In this document: in pieces, positions 1-63,821 of the stretch
Layout of the letters: each line of letters begins with the position of its first letter
Numbering within the stretch: position 1 is the first letter of the stretch
NCBI GenBank assembly: GCA_963971535.1
Contig: OZ020601.1
Span: forward strand, 19,716,278 to 19,780,277
Reading direction: 5' to 3'
Source of the DNA: Notolepis coatsorum
Taxonomy: Eukaryota; Chordata; Actinopteri; Aulopiformes; Paralepididae
DNA length: 64,000 bases
Notes under the pieces: model-generated
What the model was told of the DNA's origin: nothing
Databases searched by the model: none
Seen by the model: only the letters and a program-made list of their open reading frames with translations
Program-made: the position numbers and the translations under genes

Positions 1-83
1 CATGGTAGAACTGAAATGACTATCAAACTACCATGATAGTAAGGTAAGGGACCCTCTGACTTCATTCAGACTCAGGTGAGTAT

Positions 84-128
84 ATCCCTTTCACTACCAC
101 ACTACAGAAGGTTAACCTTTCACTACCA
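84..128 (+). repeat. Dispersed 30-bp repeat, left copy flanking a LINE fragment
   Basis: About one and a half copies of a unit built around ccctttcactaccacacta. An inverted copy lies at about 768-808, so the LINE fragment between them is bracketed by inverted repeats of about 24 bp. The same unit recurs at 3141-3355, 31738-31826 and 57363-57575. Confidence 0.7.
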
Positions 129-765
129 CTATGCTTGCACCTCATGGTACCAAAGCACCTCAAAGGCGCTAAAAACAAAATTACAAACATCACAAAACAA
201 ACTGGTCAGACTACTGCTTGACCTTACTCCTAGAACCCACCTCACCCCTGCCCACTTTGACAACCTAGGATGGCTTAGAGTAGACGACAGAGTACAGCAA
301 CTTGCAATGGGCCTGGTCTACAAGATACACTACACCACTAACACTAAGATACCCATGTACATGTCAAAATACTTCCCAAAGGTCAGTGAATACCACGACC
401 ACAACACCAGAGGGAGCTCCACAAATCATGTTAAACCCAGATTTGGCTCAAACAAGGGACTAAACACGTTTTGCAATTATGCCACATCAATGTGGAACGC
501 CCTACCCACAGCTGTAAAGGAATCCACTTTTAAAACCACTCTCAAGGAGCACCTACGGGAGACTGCAATTCGAAAAACTGGCCCCTGTAAATGTCCTAAC
601 CCAACCCCCTCCAATGTACAGTAAATGTCCTAACCCAGTAATGCACGAGACCCTCTTCTTGGGACCAAGTAAGGTTTCGTCGATAATCCAATGTACAGTT
701 ACCCTCCCCCCACCCCACCCACCCACCCACCTCCAATGTACAGTCCCCCCCCCCCCTCCATTGTT
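121..765 (+). mobile_element. LINE (non-LTR retrotransposon) fragment, C-terminal end of reverse transcriptase ORF
   Basis: The frame from about 130 to 624 encodes the end of a non-LTR retrotransposon polyprotein: a LQTSQNKLVRLLLDLTPRTH block, then a WLRVDDRV block, then a conserved NYATSMWNALP block. A near-identical second copy lies at 6120-7105. Downstream of the stop is a 3' tail containing several ccaatgtacagt units separated by C-rich stretches, but this copy lacks the 3' microsatellite end seen in the other. It is 5'-truncated and not an autonomous element. The LINE clade was not determined. Confidence 0.8.
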
Positions 766-767
766 GC

Positions 768-18707
<17,940 letters not shown>

Positions 18708-19985
18708 GAGACACGCCCCCCCCCCCCCCCCCCCCCCGAGACGCCCAGACCCCCCCCCCCCCCCCCCCCCCTCCTGTAGACGACACCATCGGCACAAGTC
18801 ACCGTAGGAGTTGTTGTCCGAACGTTTTTTCGCGTTTATGTTCCATCCTTTGTATAAAAAAAAAATCACTTGTTGCTGCCTTTGACATCCACTTGTGTTG
18901 ACGGTCACTTAGTGATGATGACTGGTGTAAGTGTTTTATATATGACATGGTCCAGGGCCGTCTCTCTCTCTGCTGAAAGAAAATGTCTTATTTAATTGGA
19001 TTTCTGCCTTATTTAAATGCCTTGACACCTTTGGACGAACACACTGTGTAAACACACGACACGAGTCATATTCTACAACAGTGACTTGGCCTCCAGCTCG
19101 ACCCTACGTTGCCTAACCACAGGCTCCGCCGCTGTGGACTCACAATTCAATTCAATTGAAGAGCCATACTGTTGCGATAAGACGCCAATAGAGTTATTAC
19201 CATGTTGTTTGCTTTTATTTACATTTTAAACTCAAGTTGATCAAAATGTTGATTGTTGCGAGATGCTTAACTGTATGAAACCACTTGTTCCGCTGTCTAT
19301 AAGCCGTCACCTGATTTGAATTGTATTGAACATGAGGACATGTTCATTTAGATATTATACTGCATGGGTATGTTTATCAATGACTTATTGTACACCTGAA
19401 GCGCCTACTGGGGGGGGGGGGTTCTGGCAGGAGTGATTGGTCTCACGAAACAGGTTGTTCGTCCTGACATGTGTTCGTATCAAACACCTTCCTTCCTATT
19501 TTACCGACATGTGTATTTCCTGCCTTTTAAAGAATGTTATTGTACTTCACTTACTGTGTGACAAGGGAATGTTTTTCGTGATCCTCCTGCAGAACTTCTT
19601 ATTACCTGTGAAACTTGCTCCTAGAAGTCACAGAACCGAACCAGGAGTGGCTGTGACTGCAGACTCGAAGGCGCTGGTATGTCACTGAACACGTGGCACT
19701 TGTTGAGATGCCTTGAGGAGCGCTGGGCTTGACGCGTCACTCCCCCAGTAACAAATAGCACTGAATCATCTATTCAACGCGGGCCCCTGCGACCCGGGAG
19801 GGGATAAAGGGAATTGAGTCCCAGAACTGAAGCAAAGTCCAATGAAATGAAGCTCAGGGGGTTGTGTTTCTCTGAGCTGACTCTGGATCAGTTCCTCAGT
19901 CTTCTGCACTGTCCCTGTTTACCTGTCAATGTCTTGTGATTGATGAGCTGTAATTTAATAAATGGCAAATCTGTCCAAATTTGTC
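18708..19985 (+). other. sqle: sqle 3' UTR (inferred)
   Basis: About 1.28 kb from the stop to just past AATAAA at 19957-19962, which is followed by a T-rich stretch (tttgtctttctttgtt). The UTR begins with two 22-base C runs at 18716-18737 and 18750-18771. The polyadenylation site is inferred. Confidence 0.65.
19957..19962 (+). terminator. Polyadenylation signal AATAAA for sqle
   Basis: Canonical hexamer, with a T/GT-rich element 20-35 bases downstream. No competing canonical AATAAA was noticed between the stop codon and here. Confidence 0.6.
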
Positions 19986-20049
19986 TTTCTTTGTTATCGC
20001 CTGTAGTTTTCATTAGACTGGGATGTTGTAAAATGTGCAGTATTTTCAT

Positions 20050-20200
20050 AGATAGAGCTATAGATAACATTCAGCCACTAGATGTCACACTTTTTTTTAA
20101 ATTATATTCATTAATCAATATTGTTTTTTTTGGGGGGGTAGCAATACTTTTATTCCGCACCTTTCCAAAAGCTCTGTGGATGTATTATTATTAATCTAGA
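20050..20200. mobile_element. TTAA-type MITE fragment
   Basis: gctatagataacattcagcc, actagatgtcacac and aaaagctctgtggatgtatt match the family at 2007-2303. The termini are degraded. The rest of 19990-20430 is AT-rich with nothing else recognised. Confidence 0.5.
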
Positions 20201-20435
20201 GCACATTTAACATTACACTTGGGTCTATATACCATACTTCCCACAATCCACCCAAGTCCCGCCTACCAATGACTAATTACATCAGAATCACTAGATTCAT
20301 GTATATGTTTGAATATGGCACATTTTAAGGAAATACTTTTTAGACCAACATTATTGCATTAGGATCTAATGTAAATCCCATATTTGGTTATATGCTTATT
20401 TGAGTGGTTATTTATTCATTTGTGGCCCTTTCATT

Positions 20436-20585
20436 AATGGTAAATGGGCTGCATTTAGATAACAGCTTTTATCCAAAGCACTTTACAACTTATGTCTCGC
20501 ATTCACCCATTCAATCACACACAGCCATGCAGTGTCTTGCTCAAGGACACTTGGACATGTGGCCCAGGATTCAAGCCCAGGTCTC
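20436..20585 (-). mobile_element. tRNA-SINE fragment, minus strand
   Basis: aacagcttttatccaaagca, ctttacaacttatgtctcgc and tgcagtgtcttgctcaagga are the reverse complement of the SINE 3' half at 11418. A tandem array begins about 20 bases downstream. Confidence 0.6.
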
Positions 20586-20604
20586 CTGAATGGGAAGAGA
20601 AAGA

Positions 20605-21078
20605 TTTATAGACTAGCCAGAGGGAACCCCGTCACGACAGAGGGAACCTGGTCACCACAGAGGGAACCCCGTCACGACAGAGAGAACCCCGTCACGACAG
20701 AGAGAACCCGGCCACCACAGAGGGAACCCGGTCACGACAGAGGGAACCTGGTCACGACAGAGGGAACCCTGTCACAACAGAGGGAACCCTGTCACAACAG
20801 AGGGAACCCCGTCACGACAGAGGGAACCCGGTCACCACAGACGGAACCCCGTCACGACAGAGAGAACCCGGTCACCACAGAGGGAACCCTGTCACGACAG
20901 AGAGAACCCGGTCACCACAGACGGAACCCCGTCACGACAGAGAGAACCCGGTCACCACAGACGGAACCCCGTCACGACAGAGAGAACCCGGTCACCACAG
21001 AGGTCACTACAGACGGAACCCCGTCACCACAGACGGAACCCCGTCACCACAGACGGAACCCCGTCACCACAGAGGGAC
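20605..21078 (+). repeat. Minisatellite, 20 bp unit, ~23 copies
   Basis: Unit agagggaaccccgtcacgac, with variants at three positions. It creates a spurious 185-residue repeat frame. Confidence 0.96.
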
Positions 21079-21179
21079 TTATATTATAACTAAGGCTTTT
21101 TATTTACCCAGGTTTGCTGAGCACATACATTTAGCAACGCCCTGCTTCACACTCACACAGTTGCACACATTCACATCTG

Positions 21180-22072
21180 GGAACTTCCCAGTACAACCAG
21201 TCTGACACTGTTGACCACTAGGAGCTGCCCAGTACAACCACAGTCTGACACTGTTGACCACTAGGAGCTGCCCAGTACAACCACAGTCTGACACTGTTGA
21301 CCACTAGGAGCTGCCCAGTACAACCACAGTCTGACACTGTTGACCACTAGGAGCTGCCCAGTACAACCACAGTCTGACACTGTTGACCACTAGGAGCTGC
21401 CCAGTACAACCACAGTCTGACACTGTTGACCACTAGGAGCTGCCCAGTACAACCACAGTCTGACACAGTTGACCACTAGGAGCTGCCCAGTACAACCACA
21501 GTCTGACACTGTTGACCACTAGGAGCTGCCCAGTACAACCACAGTCTGACACTGTTGACCACTAGGAGCTGCCCAGTACAACCACAGTCTGACACTGTTG
21601 ACCACTAGGAGCTGCCCAGTACAACCACAGTCTGACACTGTTGACCACTAGGAGCTGCCCAGTACAACCACAGTCTGACACTGTTGACCACTAGGAGCTG
21701 CCCAGTACAACCACAGTATGACACTGTTGACCACTAGGAGCTGCCCAGTACAACCACAGTCTGACACAGTTGATCACTAGGAGCTGCCCAGCACAACCAC
21801 AGTATGACACTGTTGACCACTAGGAGCTGCCCAGTACAACCACAGTATGACACTGTTGACCACTAGGAGCTGCCCAGTACAACCACAGTCTGACACTGTT
21901 GACCACTAGGAGCTGCCCAGTACAACCACAGTCTGACACTGTTGACCACTAGGAGCTTCCCAGTACAACCACAGTCTGACACTGTTGACCACTAGGAGCT
22001 GCCCAGTACAACCACAGACTGACACTGTTGACCACTAGGAGCTGTCCAGTACAACCACAGTATGACACTGTG
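21180..22072 (+). repeat. Minisatellite, 43 bp unit, ~20 copies
   Basis: Unit gaccactaggagctgcccag, tacaaccacagtctgacact, gtt. It is highly uniform. Confidence 0.97.
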
Positions 22073-22074
22073 AG

Positions 22075-22210
22075 CTACTCCACTGGAGCAGTTGCGGGTT
22101 AAGTGCCTTCAGCGGTTGGTATCGAGGGGGGAGAGTGATATTTCTTCCTGCTGGGGAATTGAACCGGCGACCTTCCGGTCACAAGCGATCGTGTCTCTAA
22201 CCTTTAGCCC
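22075..22210 (-). mobile_element. tRNA-derived SINE fragment
   Basis: gaattgaaccggcgaccttc resembles a reversed B box, preceded by ggagcagttgcgggttaagt. It abuts the end of the 43-bp array. Confidence 0.5.
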
Positions 22211-22399
22211 TCCGCTGCTGCTTCAGGCTTCAGGCAGGGCTGCCCTGCTACACTGACATTCTGACCTCTGACCTCCACCTTCCACATCACCACTGTAACA
22301 CACCTGTATTCCAGGTCTCCCGTGTGGCAAGACAAACGTCTCCTGGTCGGCCAGAGGACCATCCCCCCTCAGGCCAAGAGATACAGTAGTAGGCTTACT

Positions 22400-22655
22400 T
22401 CAGGCCAGTGCTTCTCAATTATATTTTTTCCCGCAACCTTTGACACAAAATAATGATTTTTATTTCTCATTTCATGCTATGAATAATAATTGGAGGAGGA
22501 GCTTTAGACTTCAAATATTCTTTATTTCACAAGAAGAAAAAGCATCTATACCAAATATTATAAACATGATCATTTGGATATCTTATCATGACCCCCCACC
22601 CCACCATCAAAAATAATCTCATCACCTTGTGCGTCCCGCCCCCAAGGTAAGAACC
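22400..22655. mobile_element. Degenerate hAT-like MITE
   Basis: cagtgcttctcaatt at the left and taagaaccattg at the right are weak inverted repeats of the cagtggttctcaa type. No clean target duplication was found, so this call is tentative. Confidence 0.35.
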
Positions 22656-22930
22656 ATTGCTTCATCTGCACCTTGTGTATACTATTTACTTTTACTGCAA
22701 TATATATTCAAATTACATTTTTCTATATATAACCGATAGGGCATACAGACCCTCATCTGCACCTTTGTTTACACTGTTTAATTTTCTCATATTTCTATAT
22801 TCAGATAACATTTTATTGCCTTATTTATGTCTTTCTACTATTACCCTGCCCATACCTGTACCTCCCCTCCCCCTCCTGCTATGACACCCGAATTTCCCCA
22901 TGGGGACCAATAAATTAATATCTTATCTTA
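22640..22930 (+). mobile_element. LINE 3' UTR with (ATCTT)n tail
   Basis: gacacccgaatttccccatg, gggaccaataaattaat and a repeated atcttatctt tail form a typical fish LINE 3' end. There is no coding part. Confidence 0.6.
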
Positions 22931-23332
22931 TTTATCTTTAATTAATTAAGCAGTGCTATTGCTACACAAGCAAAGCCCAAATGAAACCAGTCACAGACAC
23001 TGACATAATACAACCACTAGATGGCGCTCAATCATTAATAACTCAGACCTTTATTGGAACTGTCACAGTACACAAGACACTGGGGTTTGTCGTCTTGCCT
23101 GAAAAGCACAGTAGATGGTAAAGTAAACGCAGTCTGGATTAAGTTATTATACTGTGTTTCTACTGACTTTCAGGATAACTTGTTGGTAGGACATAACATG
23201 ATGGATATTGAGAATGAAAGTAGAGGCTTCAGTAGGCAGCTTGACGTCTGGAGGTGGAACCAGTCATCTTATGGGACCTATTAGGCCTTTATCAGAGCCA
23301 GCATGCAGGAAGTATTTACTGTCTCTGGTGAT

Positions 23333-26300
23333 GAAGAAGTATAAAGACTGTCTCTAGTGATAGCTCTATAAAGACTGTCTCTAGTGATAGCTCTATAAAG
23401 GCTGTCTCTAGTGATAGCTCTATAAAGACTCTCTAGTGATAGCTCCATAAAGACTGTCTCTAGTGATAGCTCCATAAAGACTGTCTCTATAAAGACTGTC
23501 TCTAGTGATAGCTCTATAAAGACTGTCTCTAGTGATAGCTCCATAAAGACTGTCTCTAGTGATAGCTCTATAAAGACTGTTTCTAGTGATATCTCTATAA
23601 AGACTCTCTAGTGATAGCTCTATAAAGACTGTCTCTAGTGATAGCTCTATAAAGACTGTATCTAGTGATAGCTCTATAAAGACTGTCTCTGGTGATAGCT
23701 CCATAAAGACTGTCTCTAGTGATAGCTCTATAAAGACTGTCTCTAGCGATAGCTCTATAAAGACTGTCTCTAGTGATAGCTCTATAAAGACTGTCTCTAG
23801 TGATAGCTCTATAGACTGTCTCTAGTGATATCTCCATAAAGACTGTCTCTAGTGATAGCTCTATAAAGACTGTCTCTAGTGATAGCTCTATAAAGACTGT
23901 CTCTGGTGATAGCTCCATAAAGACTGCCTCTAGTGATAGCTCCATAAAGACTGTCTCTAGTGATAGCTCCATAAAGACTAGTGATAGCTCCATAAAGACT
24001 GTCTCTGGTGATAGCTCCATAAAGACTGCCTCTAGTGATAGCTCCATAAAGACTGTCTCTAGTGATAGCTCCATAAAGACTAGTGATAGCTCTATAAAGA
24101 CTGTCTCTAGTGAAAGCTCTATAGACTGTCTCTAGTGATAGCTCTATAAAGACCGTCTCTAGTGATAGCTCCATAAAGACTGTCTCTAGTGATAGCTCTA
24201 TAAAGACTGTCTCTAGTGATAGCTCTATAAAGACTGTCTCTAGTGATAGCTCTATAAAGACTGTCTCTAGTGATAGCTCTATAAAGACTGTCTCTAGTGA
24301 TAGCTCTATAAAGACTGTCTCTAGTGATAGCTCTATAAAGACTGTCTGTGGTGAAAGCTCTATAAAGACTGTCTCTAGTGATAGCTCCATAAAGACTGTC
24401 TCTAGCGATAGCTCTATAAAGACTGTCTCTAGTGATAGCTCTATAAAGACTGTCTCTAGTGATAGCTCTATAAAGACTGTCTCTAGTGATAGCTCTATAA
24501 AGACTGTCTCTAGTGATAGCTCTATAGACTGTCTCTAGTGATAGCTCTATAAAGACTGTCTCTAGTGGTAGCTCTATAAAGACTGTCTCTAGTGATAGCT
24601 CTATAAAGACTGTCTCTAGTGATAGCTCTATAAAGACTGTCTCTAGTGATAGCTCTATAAAGACTGTCTCTAGTGATAGCTCTATAAAGACTGTCTCTAG
24701 TGATAGCTCTATAAAGACTGTTTCTAGTGATAGCTCTATAGACTGTCTCTAGTGATAGCTCTATAAAGACTGTCTCTAGTGATAGCTCTATAGACTGTCT
24801 CTAGTGATAGCTCTATAGACTGTCTCTAGTGATAGCTCTATAAAGACTGTCTCTAGTGGTAGCTCTATAAAGACTGTCTCTAGTGATAGCTCTATAAAGA
24901 CTGTCTCTAGTGATAGCTCTATAAAGACTGTCTCTAGTGATAGCTCTATAAAGACTGTCTCTAGTGATAGCTCTAAAGACTGTCTCTAGTGATAGTTCCA
25001 TAGACTGTCTCTGGTGATAGCTCTATAAAGACTGTCTCTAGTGATAGTTCCATAAAGACTGTCTCTAGTGATAGCTCTATAAAGACTGTCTCTAGTGATA
25101 GCTCTAAAGACTGTCTCTAGTGATAGCTCTAAAGACTGTCTCTAGTGATAGCTCCATAGACTGTCTCTGGTGATAGCTCTATAAAGACTGTCTCTAGTGA
25201 TAGCTCTATAAAGACTGTCTCTAGTGATAGCTCTATAAAGACGGTCTCTAGTGATAGCTCTATAAAGACTGTCTCTAGTGATAGCTCTATAAAGACTGTC
25301 TCTGGTGATAGCTCTATAAAGACTGTCTCTAGTGATAGCTCCATAAAGACTGTCTCTAGCGATAGCTCTATAAAGACTGTCTCTAGTGATAGCTCTATAA
25401 AGACTGTCTCTAGTGATAGCTCTATAAAGACTGTCTCTAGTGATAGCTCTATAAAGACTGTCTCTAGTGATAGCTCTATAAAGACTGTCTCTAGTGATAG
25501 CTCTATAAAGACTGTCTCTAGTGATAGCTCTATAAAGACTGTCTGTGGTGAAAGCTCTATAAAGACTGTCTCTAGTGATAGCTCTATAGACTGTCTCTAG
25601 TGATAGCTCTATAAAGACCGTCTCTAGTGATAGCTCCATAAAGACTGTCTCTAGTGATAGCTCTATAAAGACTGTCTCTAGTGATAGCTCTATAAAGACT
25701 GTCTCTAGTGATAGCTCTATAAAGACTGTCTCTAGTGATAGCTCTATAAAGACTGTCTCTAGTGATAGCTCTATATAGACTGTCTCTAGTGATAGCTCTA
25801 TAAAGACCGTCTCTAGTGATAGCTCCATAAAGACTGTCTCTAGTGATAGCTCTATAAAGACTGTCTCTAGTGATAGCTCTATAAAGACTGTCTCTAGTGA
25901 TAGCTCTATAAAGACTGTCTGTGGTGAAAGCTCTATAAAGACTGTCTCTAGTGATAGCTCCATAAAGACTGTCTCTAGCGATAGCTCCATAAAGACTGTC
26001 TCTAGTGATAGCTCTATAAAGACTGTCTCTAGTGATAGCTCTATAAAGACTGTCTCTAGTGATAGCTCTATAGACTGTCTCTAGTGATAGCTCTATAAAG
26101 ACTGTCTCTAGTGGTAGCTCTATAAAGACTGTCTCTAGTGATAGCTCTATAGACTGTCTCTAGTGATAGCTCTATAAAGACTGTCTCTAGTGGTAGCTCT
26201 ATAAAGACTGTCTCTAGTGATAGCTCTATAAAGACTGTCTCTAGTGATAGCTCTATAAAGACTGTCTCTAGTGATAGCTCTATAAAGACTGTCTCTAGTG

Positions 26301-26761
26301 ATAGCTCTAAAGACTGTCTCTAGTGATAGTTCCATAGACTGTCTCTGGTGATAGCTCTATAAAGACTGTCTCTAGTGATAGTTCCATAAAGACTGTCTCT
26401 AGTGATAGCTCTATAAAGACTGTCTCTAGTGATAGCTCTAAAGACTGTCTCTAGTGATAGCTCTAAAGACTGTCTCTAGTGATAGCTCCATAGACTGTCT
26501 CTGGTGATAGCTCTATAAAGACGGTCTCTAGTGATAGCTCTATAAAGACTGTCTCTAGTGATAGCTCTATAAAGACTGTCTCTGGTGATAGCTCTATAAA
26601 GACTGTCTCTAGTGATAGCTCCATAAAGACTGTCTCTAGCGATAGCTCTATAAAGACTGTCTCTAGTGATAGCTCCATAAAGACTGTCTCTAGCGATAGC
26701 TCTATAAAGACTGTCTCTAGTGATAGCTCCATAAAGACTGTCTCTAGTGATAGCTCTAAAG
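23333..26761 (+). repeat. Minisatellite, 27 bp unit, main block
   Basis: Unit tataaagactgtctctagtg, atagctc, with 25-bp (tagact), ccataaag and gcgatag variants, roughly 125 copies. Variant blocks recur at longer distances: 24811-25190 matches 26145-26524 at an offset of 1,334. It continues after the hAT insertion at 27636. Confidence 0.98.
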
Positions 26762-27635
26762 CAGACCTGGGCATTGTACGATCCGGCCCGCGGGATGATT
26801 CCGACCGGCCCGCGAAATATTACATAAAAAAAAAAAAAAATTAAACTTTTTTCTTTTCATGTCAACGTTCACACGCACAATATACGCGTAGGAGACATGC
26901 TCAGAAGATGTTGGTTCTCTTTGGATCCACCTACATATGTGAACAGACATTCTCAGTCATGACGTTTACCAAGTCCAGGTACAGATCCTCTCTCACTGAT
27001 GAACATCTGGCAGCTGTGCTTCGCATCTCCACCTCAGACATGCAACCTGACTTTGATGGACTTGTTAAAGCTCAACAGAGACTGGATTTCTCACACTGAA
27101 TGAAAAAAAAAAGAACTGAAGAACACTAAAATGTGGAAATATAACAAGTGAAATGGGACACTTGATATATTTTTTTCTTTTTTTTGCACAGTTCTGAAAA
27201 CATTAAATGTTTGATATAGGCATGTAAAGTAAAAAAGGCTACAAAACTGGGACACTTTTCTTTACACAGTTCAGTGACATGTCTTGTTTATTTTTGCTAT
27301 AAGATGATGTGATGTCTTTAGAAAGCTAAGAAAATCCTTGTTTCAATAGTATATGAAACTCAAAATGCCCTTTGTTATTAATGTTTCACATTTTGTTTAT
27401 CATTTTGGAAATAAATTCTATTTGAATAAATGATATTTTTGAAAGCTAACCTCACCTTTTAATTGCCAAATAATAACATACTCTTACCAGGGTTCAAAAC
27501 AATGCCATTTACTGCTTTTTATATAGAAATAAAATGTATATTATGCATAATTGAGTTTGGAATTTTGGCCCGGCCCCCCCAACATATTTTCAGTTGCTCA
27601 TTCGGCCCCCTGGGAAAAATAATTGCCCACCCCTG
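26762..27635 (+). mobile_element. Internally deleted hAT transposon inside the 27-bp array
   Basis: The termini are cagacctgggca and tgcccacccctg (inverted, imperfect). Target CTCTAAAG is duplicated exactly at 26754-26761 and 27636-27643. The frame 26908-27099 encodes the end of a hAT-type transposase: SVMTFTKSRYRSSLTDEHL, the C-terminal dimerisation region common to hAT proteins. The catalytic domain is absent, so the copy is non-autonomous. Confidence 0.9.
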
Positions 27636-28115
27636 CTCTAAAGACTGTCTCTAGTGATAGCTCCATAGACTGTCTCTGGTGATAGCTCCATAAAGACTGT
27701 CTCTAGTGCTAGCTCTATAAAGACTGTCTCTGGTGATAGCTCTATAAAGACTGTCTCTAGTGATAGCTCCATAAAGACTGTCTCTAGTGATAGCTCCATA
27801 AAGACTGTATCTAGCAATAGCTCCATAAAGACTGTCTCTAGTGATAGCTCCATAAAGACTGTATCTAGCGATAGCTCCATAAAGACTGTCTCTAGTGATA
27901 GCTCCATAAAGACTGTCTCTAGCGATAGCTCCATAAAGACTGTATCTAGCGATAGCTCCATAAAGACTGTCTCTAGTGATAGCTCCATAAAGACTGTATC
28001 TAGCGATAGCTCCATAAAGACTGTCTCTAGTGATAGCTCCATAAAGACTGTATCTAGTGATAGCTCCATAAAGACTGTCTCTAGTGATAGCTCCATAAAG
28101 ACTAGTGATAGCTCT
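27636..28115 (+). repeat. Minisatellite, 27 bp unit, continuation after hAT
   Basis: Same unit as 23333-26761, richer in the ccataaag variant and in gtatctagcgatag copies. About 17 copies. Confidence 0.97.
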
Positions 28116-30423
28116 TTGTTGAGATGCATAACTTCAGAAATCACTTGGAATGAGCAGATATTTTAGTTCAACTCTATTTGAGGTCAGGGTGTGACATGAG
28201 GTCTCCAGAGGTCACGGTAAGGGTTTATAAACAAGGTGGAAACATCTACGAAAAGCAGATACAATGGCAGCCACGATAAATGACCATTCATGGACCACTG
28301 ATAAATGTGGATTTGAATGTGAAAATCTATTCCATCAATTGCAATGTCTGCGACGTCACCACTGTATCCTGGCCCTGACGCATCACAAACTCAGCCACAT
28401 CCCAGGTTACAACAATTTATTCCGCTTTATTGTTATTTATACATCACTGATACATTGTAATCTGGTGAAATAACTGGAGGAATTATCCATATTATTCTTT
28501 GTGACTCTCCACAAGGACAGGTACTTGCTGTGGGAAGATTGGAGGAGGGAGGGGTAAGGACACGTCGGCCTCTCCTTAAGTCTTACCTACCTGCCGTACT
28601 GCCGCCTCGCCAGACGTGTCCAGACCCCCCGCCCCTCAGGCCTTCCCCCGTTTAGACACACAAGAGCGTTTTAAGGTATAACGTTTACCCTTATTGATAT
28701 TGGTAGCAGCAAGCTTTCTACTAACAGTTAACATGTTTATGATCTAAACAGAAAAGGACTGAACAGCTACTGCTAATAGAATCTATGAACCTGGCCTTGA
28801 CCATTAACACCAGAGTAAAGTGCTAGAAGCAACCCACCAATCCACACTTTTATATATATATATAGTATATATTTATATATATAGGAACAAATCTACTATT
28901 TTAACATTAATTTACAGGGCAATATACATTATATTTGTAACAGCTGAAATATCAGGACAAAAAAGATTACTGTCACACTTAACAGCAATATATATATGAT
29001 TATATAAATCCATATATAACCATATATACCAATATATAATTGTCATATATGCATGTAAAACAGTTACCCACGTCTCAGGCTTTTCAAATGATACCCAGAA
29101 AAGCGACGGTGTCTGGATAGAAGAGTTTCTCCCTCGAAGACGTAAAAGCTTTACAAGTTTCTCTTGAAAGAGCGACAGGAAGGAGCGGCTAAAGCGCTGC
29201 TGAAACCCGCCTTTATTTGAGGTCACATGACAGTAATTTGCATATTCCACGAATCTATTGCAACACGTTTACTGTCTACAAACAGTCCACGCAGCCTCCT
29301 GGCGGAGCGGCTGGCGTCAGCTGGACTCACACGTACACACCCACTGAACAGAACGTTACGACGATGGCTATTGTGATTATAGCTGTGTGCTTTGAGATGG
29401 TGTGTGCTGATGGCAAGACGACAGGAGGACTACAACACACCATACTATAGTTTAGGCTCAGAAGAGAAACCCCAGATGGAACTGTTCAAAAAGACATCCT
29501 CCTCCTCGTCTTCATCGTATCCTGTTGCTGCCAATGGCTTTTTTTTTTTTGTATTATCTTTTCTTTTTTGTGTTTCACCACCAATCTGAATCTGTGTTTT
29601 CTGTCTTGACACTCCACCACAGAGAGCAACGGAATGTGTTTTGTGTTTTTCTATTATTATTATTATTGTTATTATATACTTTTTGTATTTTTGTTATTAT
29701 TTTATAATCAAACTGGGTCTCGAGCACATACAGTGATTAACATCCTACTGACTGAACACAGTTCTGGGAGGGGGGTGTTGAGAGAGGGGGTGGGGACTCC
29801 TTGAGTGTCTGTAATGTTCAGATACAGGATCTGGACTACGGCAGTTCTCCCTCCTGACGGCAGAGTCCCAAACCTGAGACGCCATCGTCTTCACCAACTC
29901 TCTGGGGAGAGAGCGGCTCCGATGGTCCTTCTTTCTTCAAGGCCTTGATGGCCCCTTCTTCTCTCTCCTTCCCTCTCTTTCTCTTCTCTCTCTCCATACC
30001 CTCTCTTCTCTCCTAATCCTCTCTTCTTCTTCTTCTTCTCTCTCCTCTTCTCTCTCTCTTCATAACTTGTAATACATAAACCATCTGGCCGTTTTTGTTT
30101 TTTTTACCCTGATATAGTTCACTGCTTCTACACACTCCCCCTACTCTGCGAAGACGCTGCACAAGGCTGGAACAAGATACACACAAAGGTCATTTTTCAC
30201 AAAGAAAATAAAAAGCTCCGTTATAACTGCAGTAGTAGTAGTTAACGCACGACAAGCATCCGATAGCTGGCTTCCGGCCCCGGTAGCCCCGGAGATGTGC
30301 AGGTTTGGGACCATTGTTCTACAGGAGGAGGACGACTCCTCATATAATCCTGGTTCAGGACTGTTCTGTCTGTTTCCCTGTTGGCGTTGTGTTTTTTTTT
30401 TCCTTTCTCTTTTCTTTTCCGTG
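28116..30423. other. Intergenic sequence and probable oxr1 3' UTR
   Basis: No exon, RNA gene or clear transposon was recognised. The part next to 30423 must contain the oxr1 3' UTR on the minus strand. Candidate minus-strand AATAAA hexamers occur near 29212 and near 28416-28430, but the true end is uncertain. Contains TA-rich (28850-28890), T/C-rich (29930-30060) and TTA-rich (29650-29690) simple sequence. Confidence 0.5.

Positions 30424-63821
<33,398 letters not shown>

Noticed and set aside
20532-21089. 185-residue frame with repeated NPVTTEGT
   Set aside because: Direct translation of the 20-bp array with no coding context.
26908-27099. Possible host gene encoding a hAT-like protein
   Set aside because: Only the last ~60 residues are present, enclosed by hAT termini and a target duplication. 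It is a transposon remnant.
23281-28144. Minus-strand frames of 100-282 residues rich in MELSLETVF and RAITRDSLY
   Set aside because: Translation of the 27-bp minisatellite. The period of nine residues follows the unit length and frames swap at indels.
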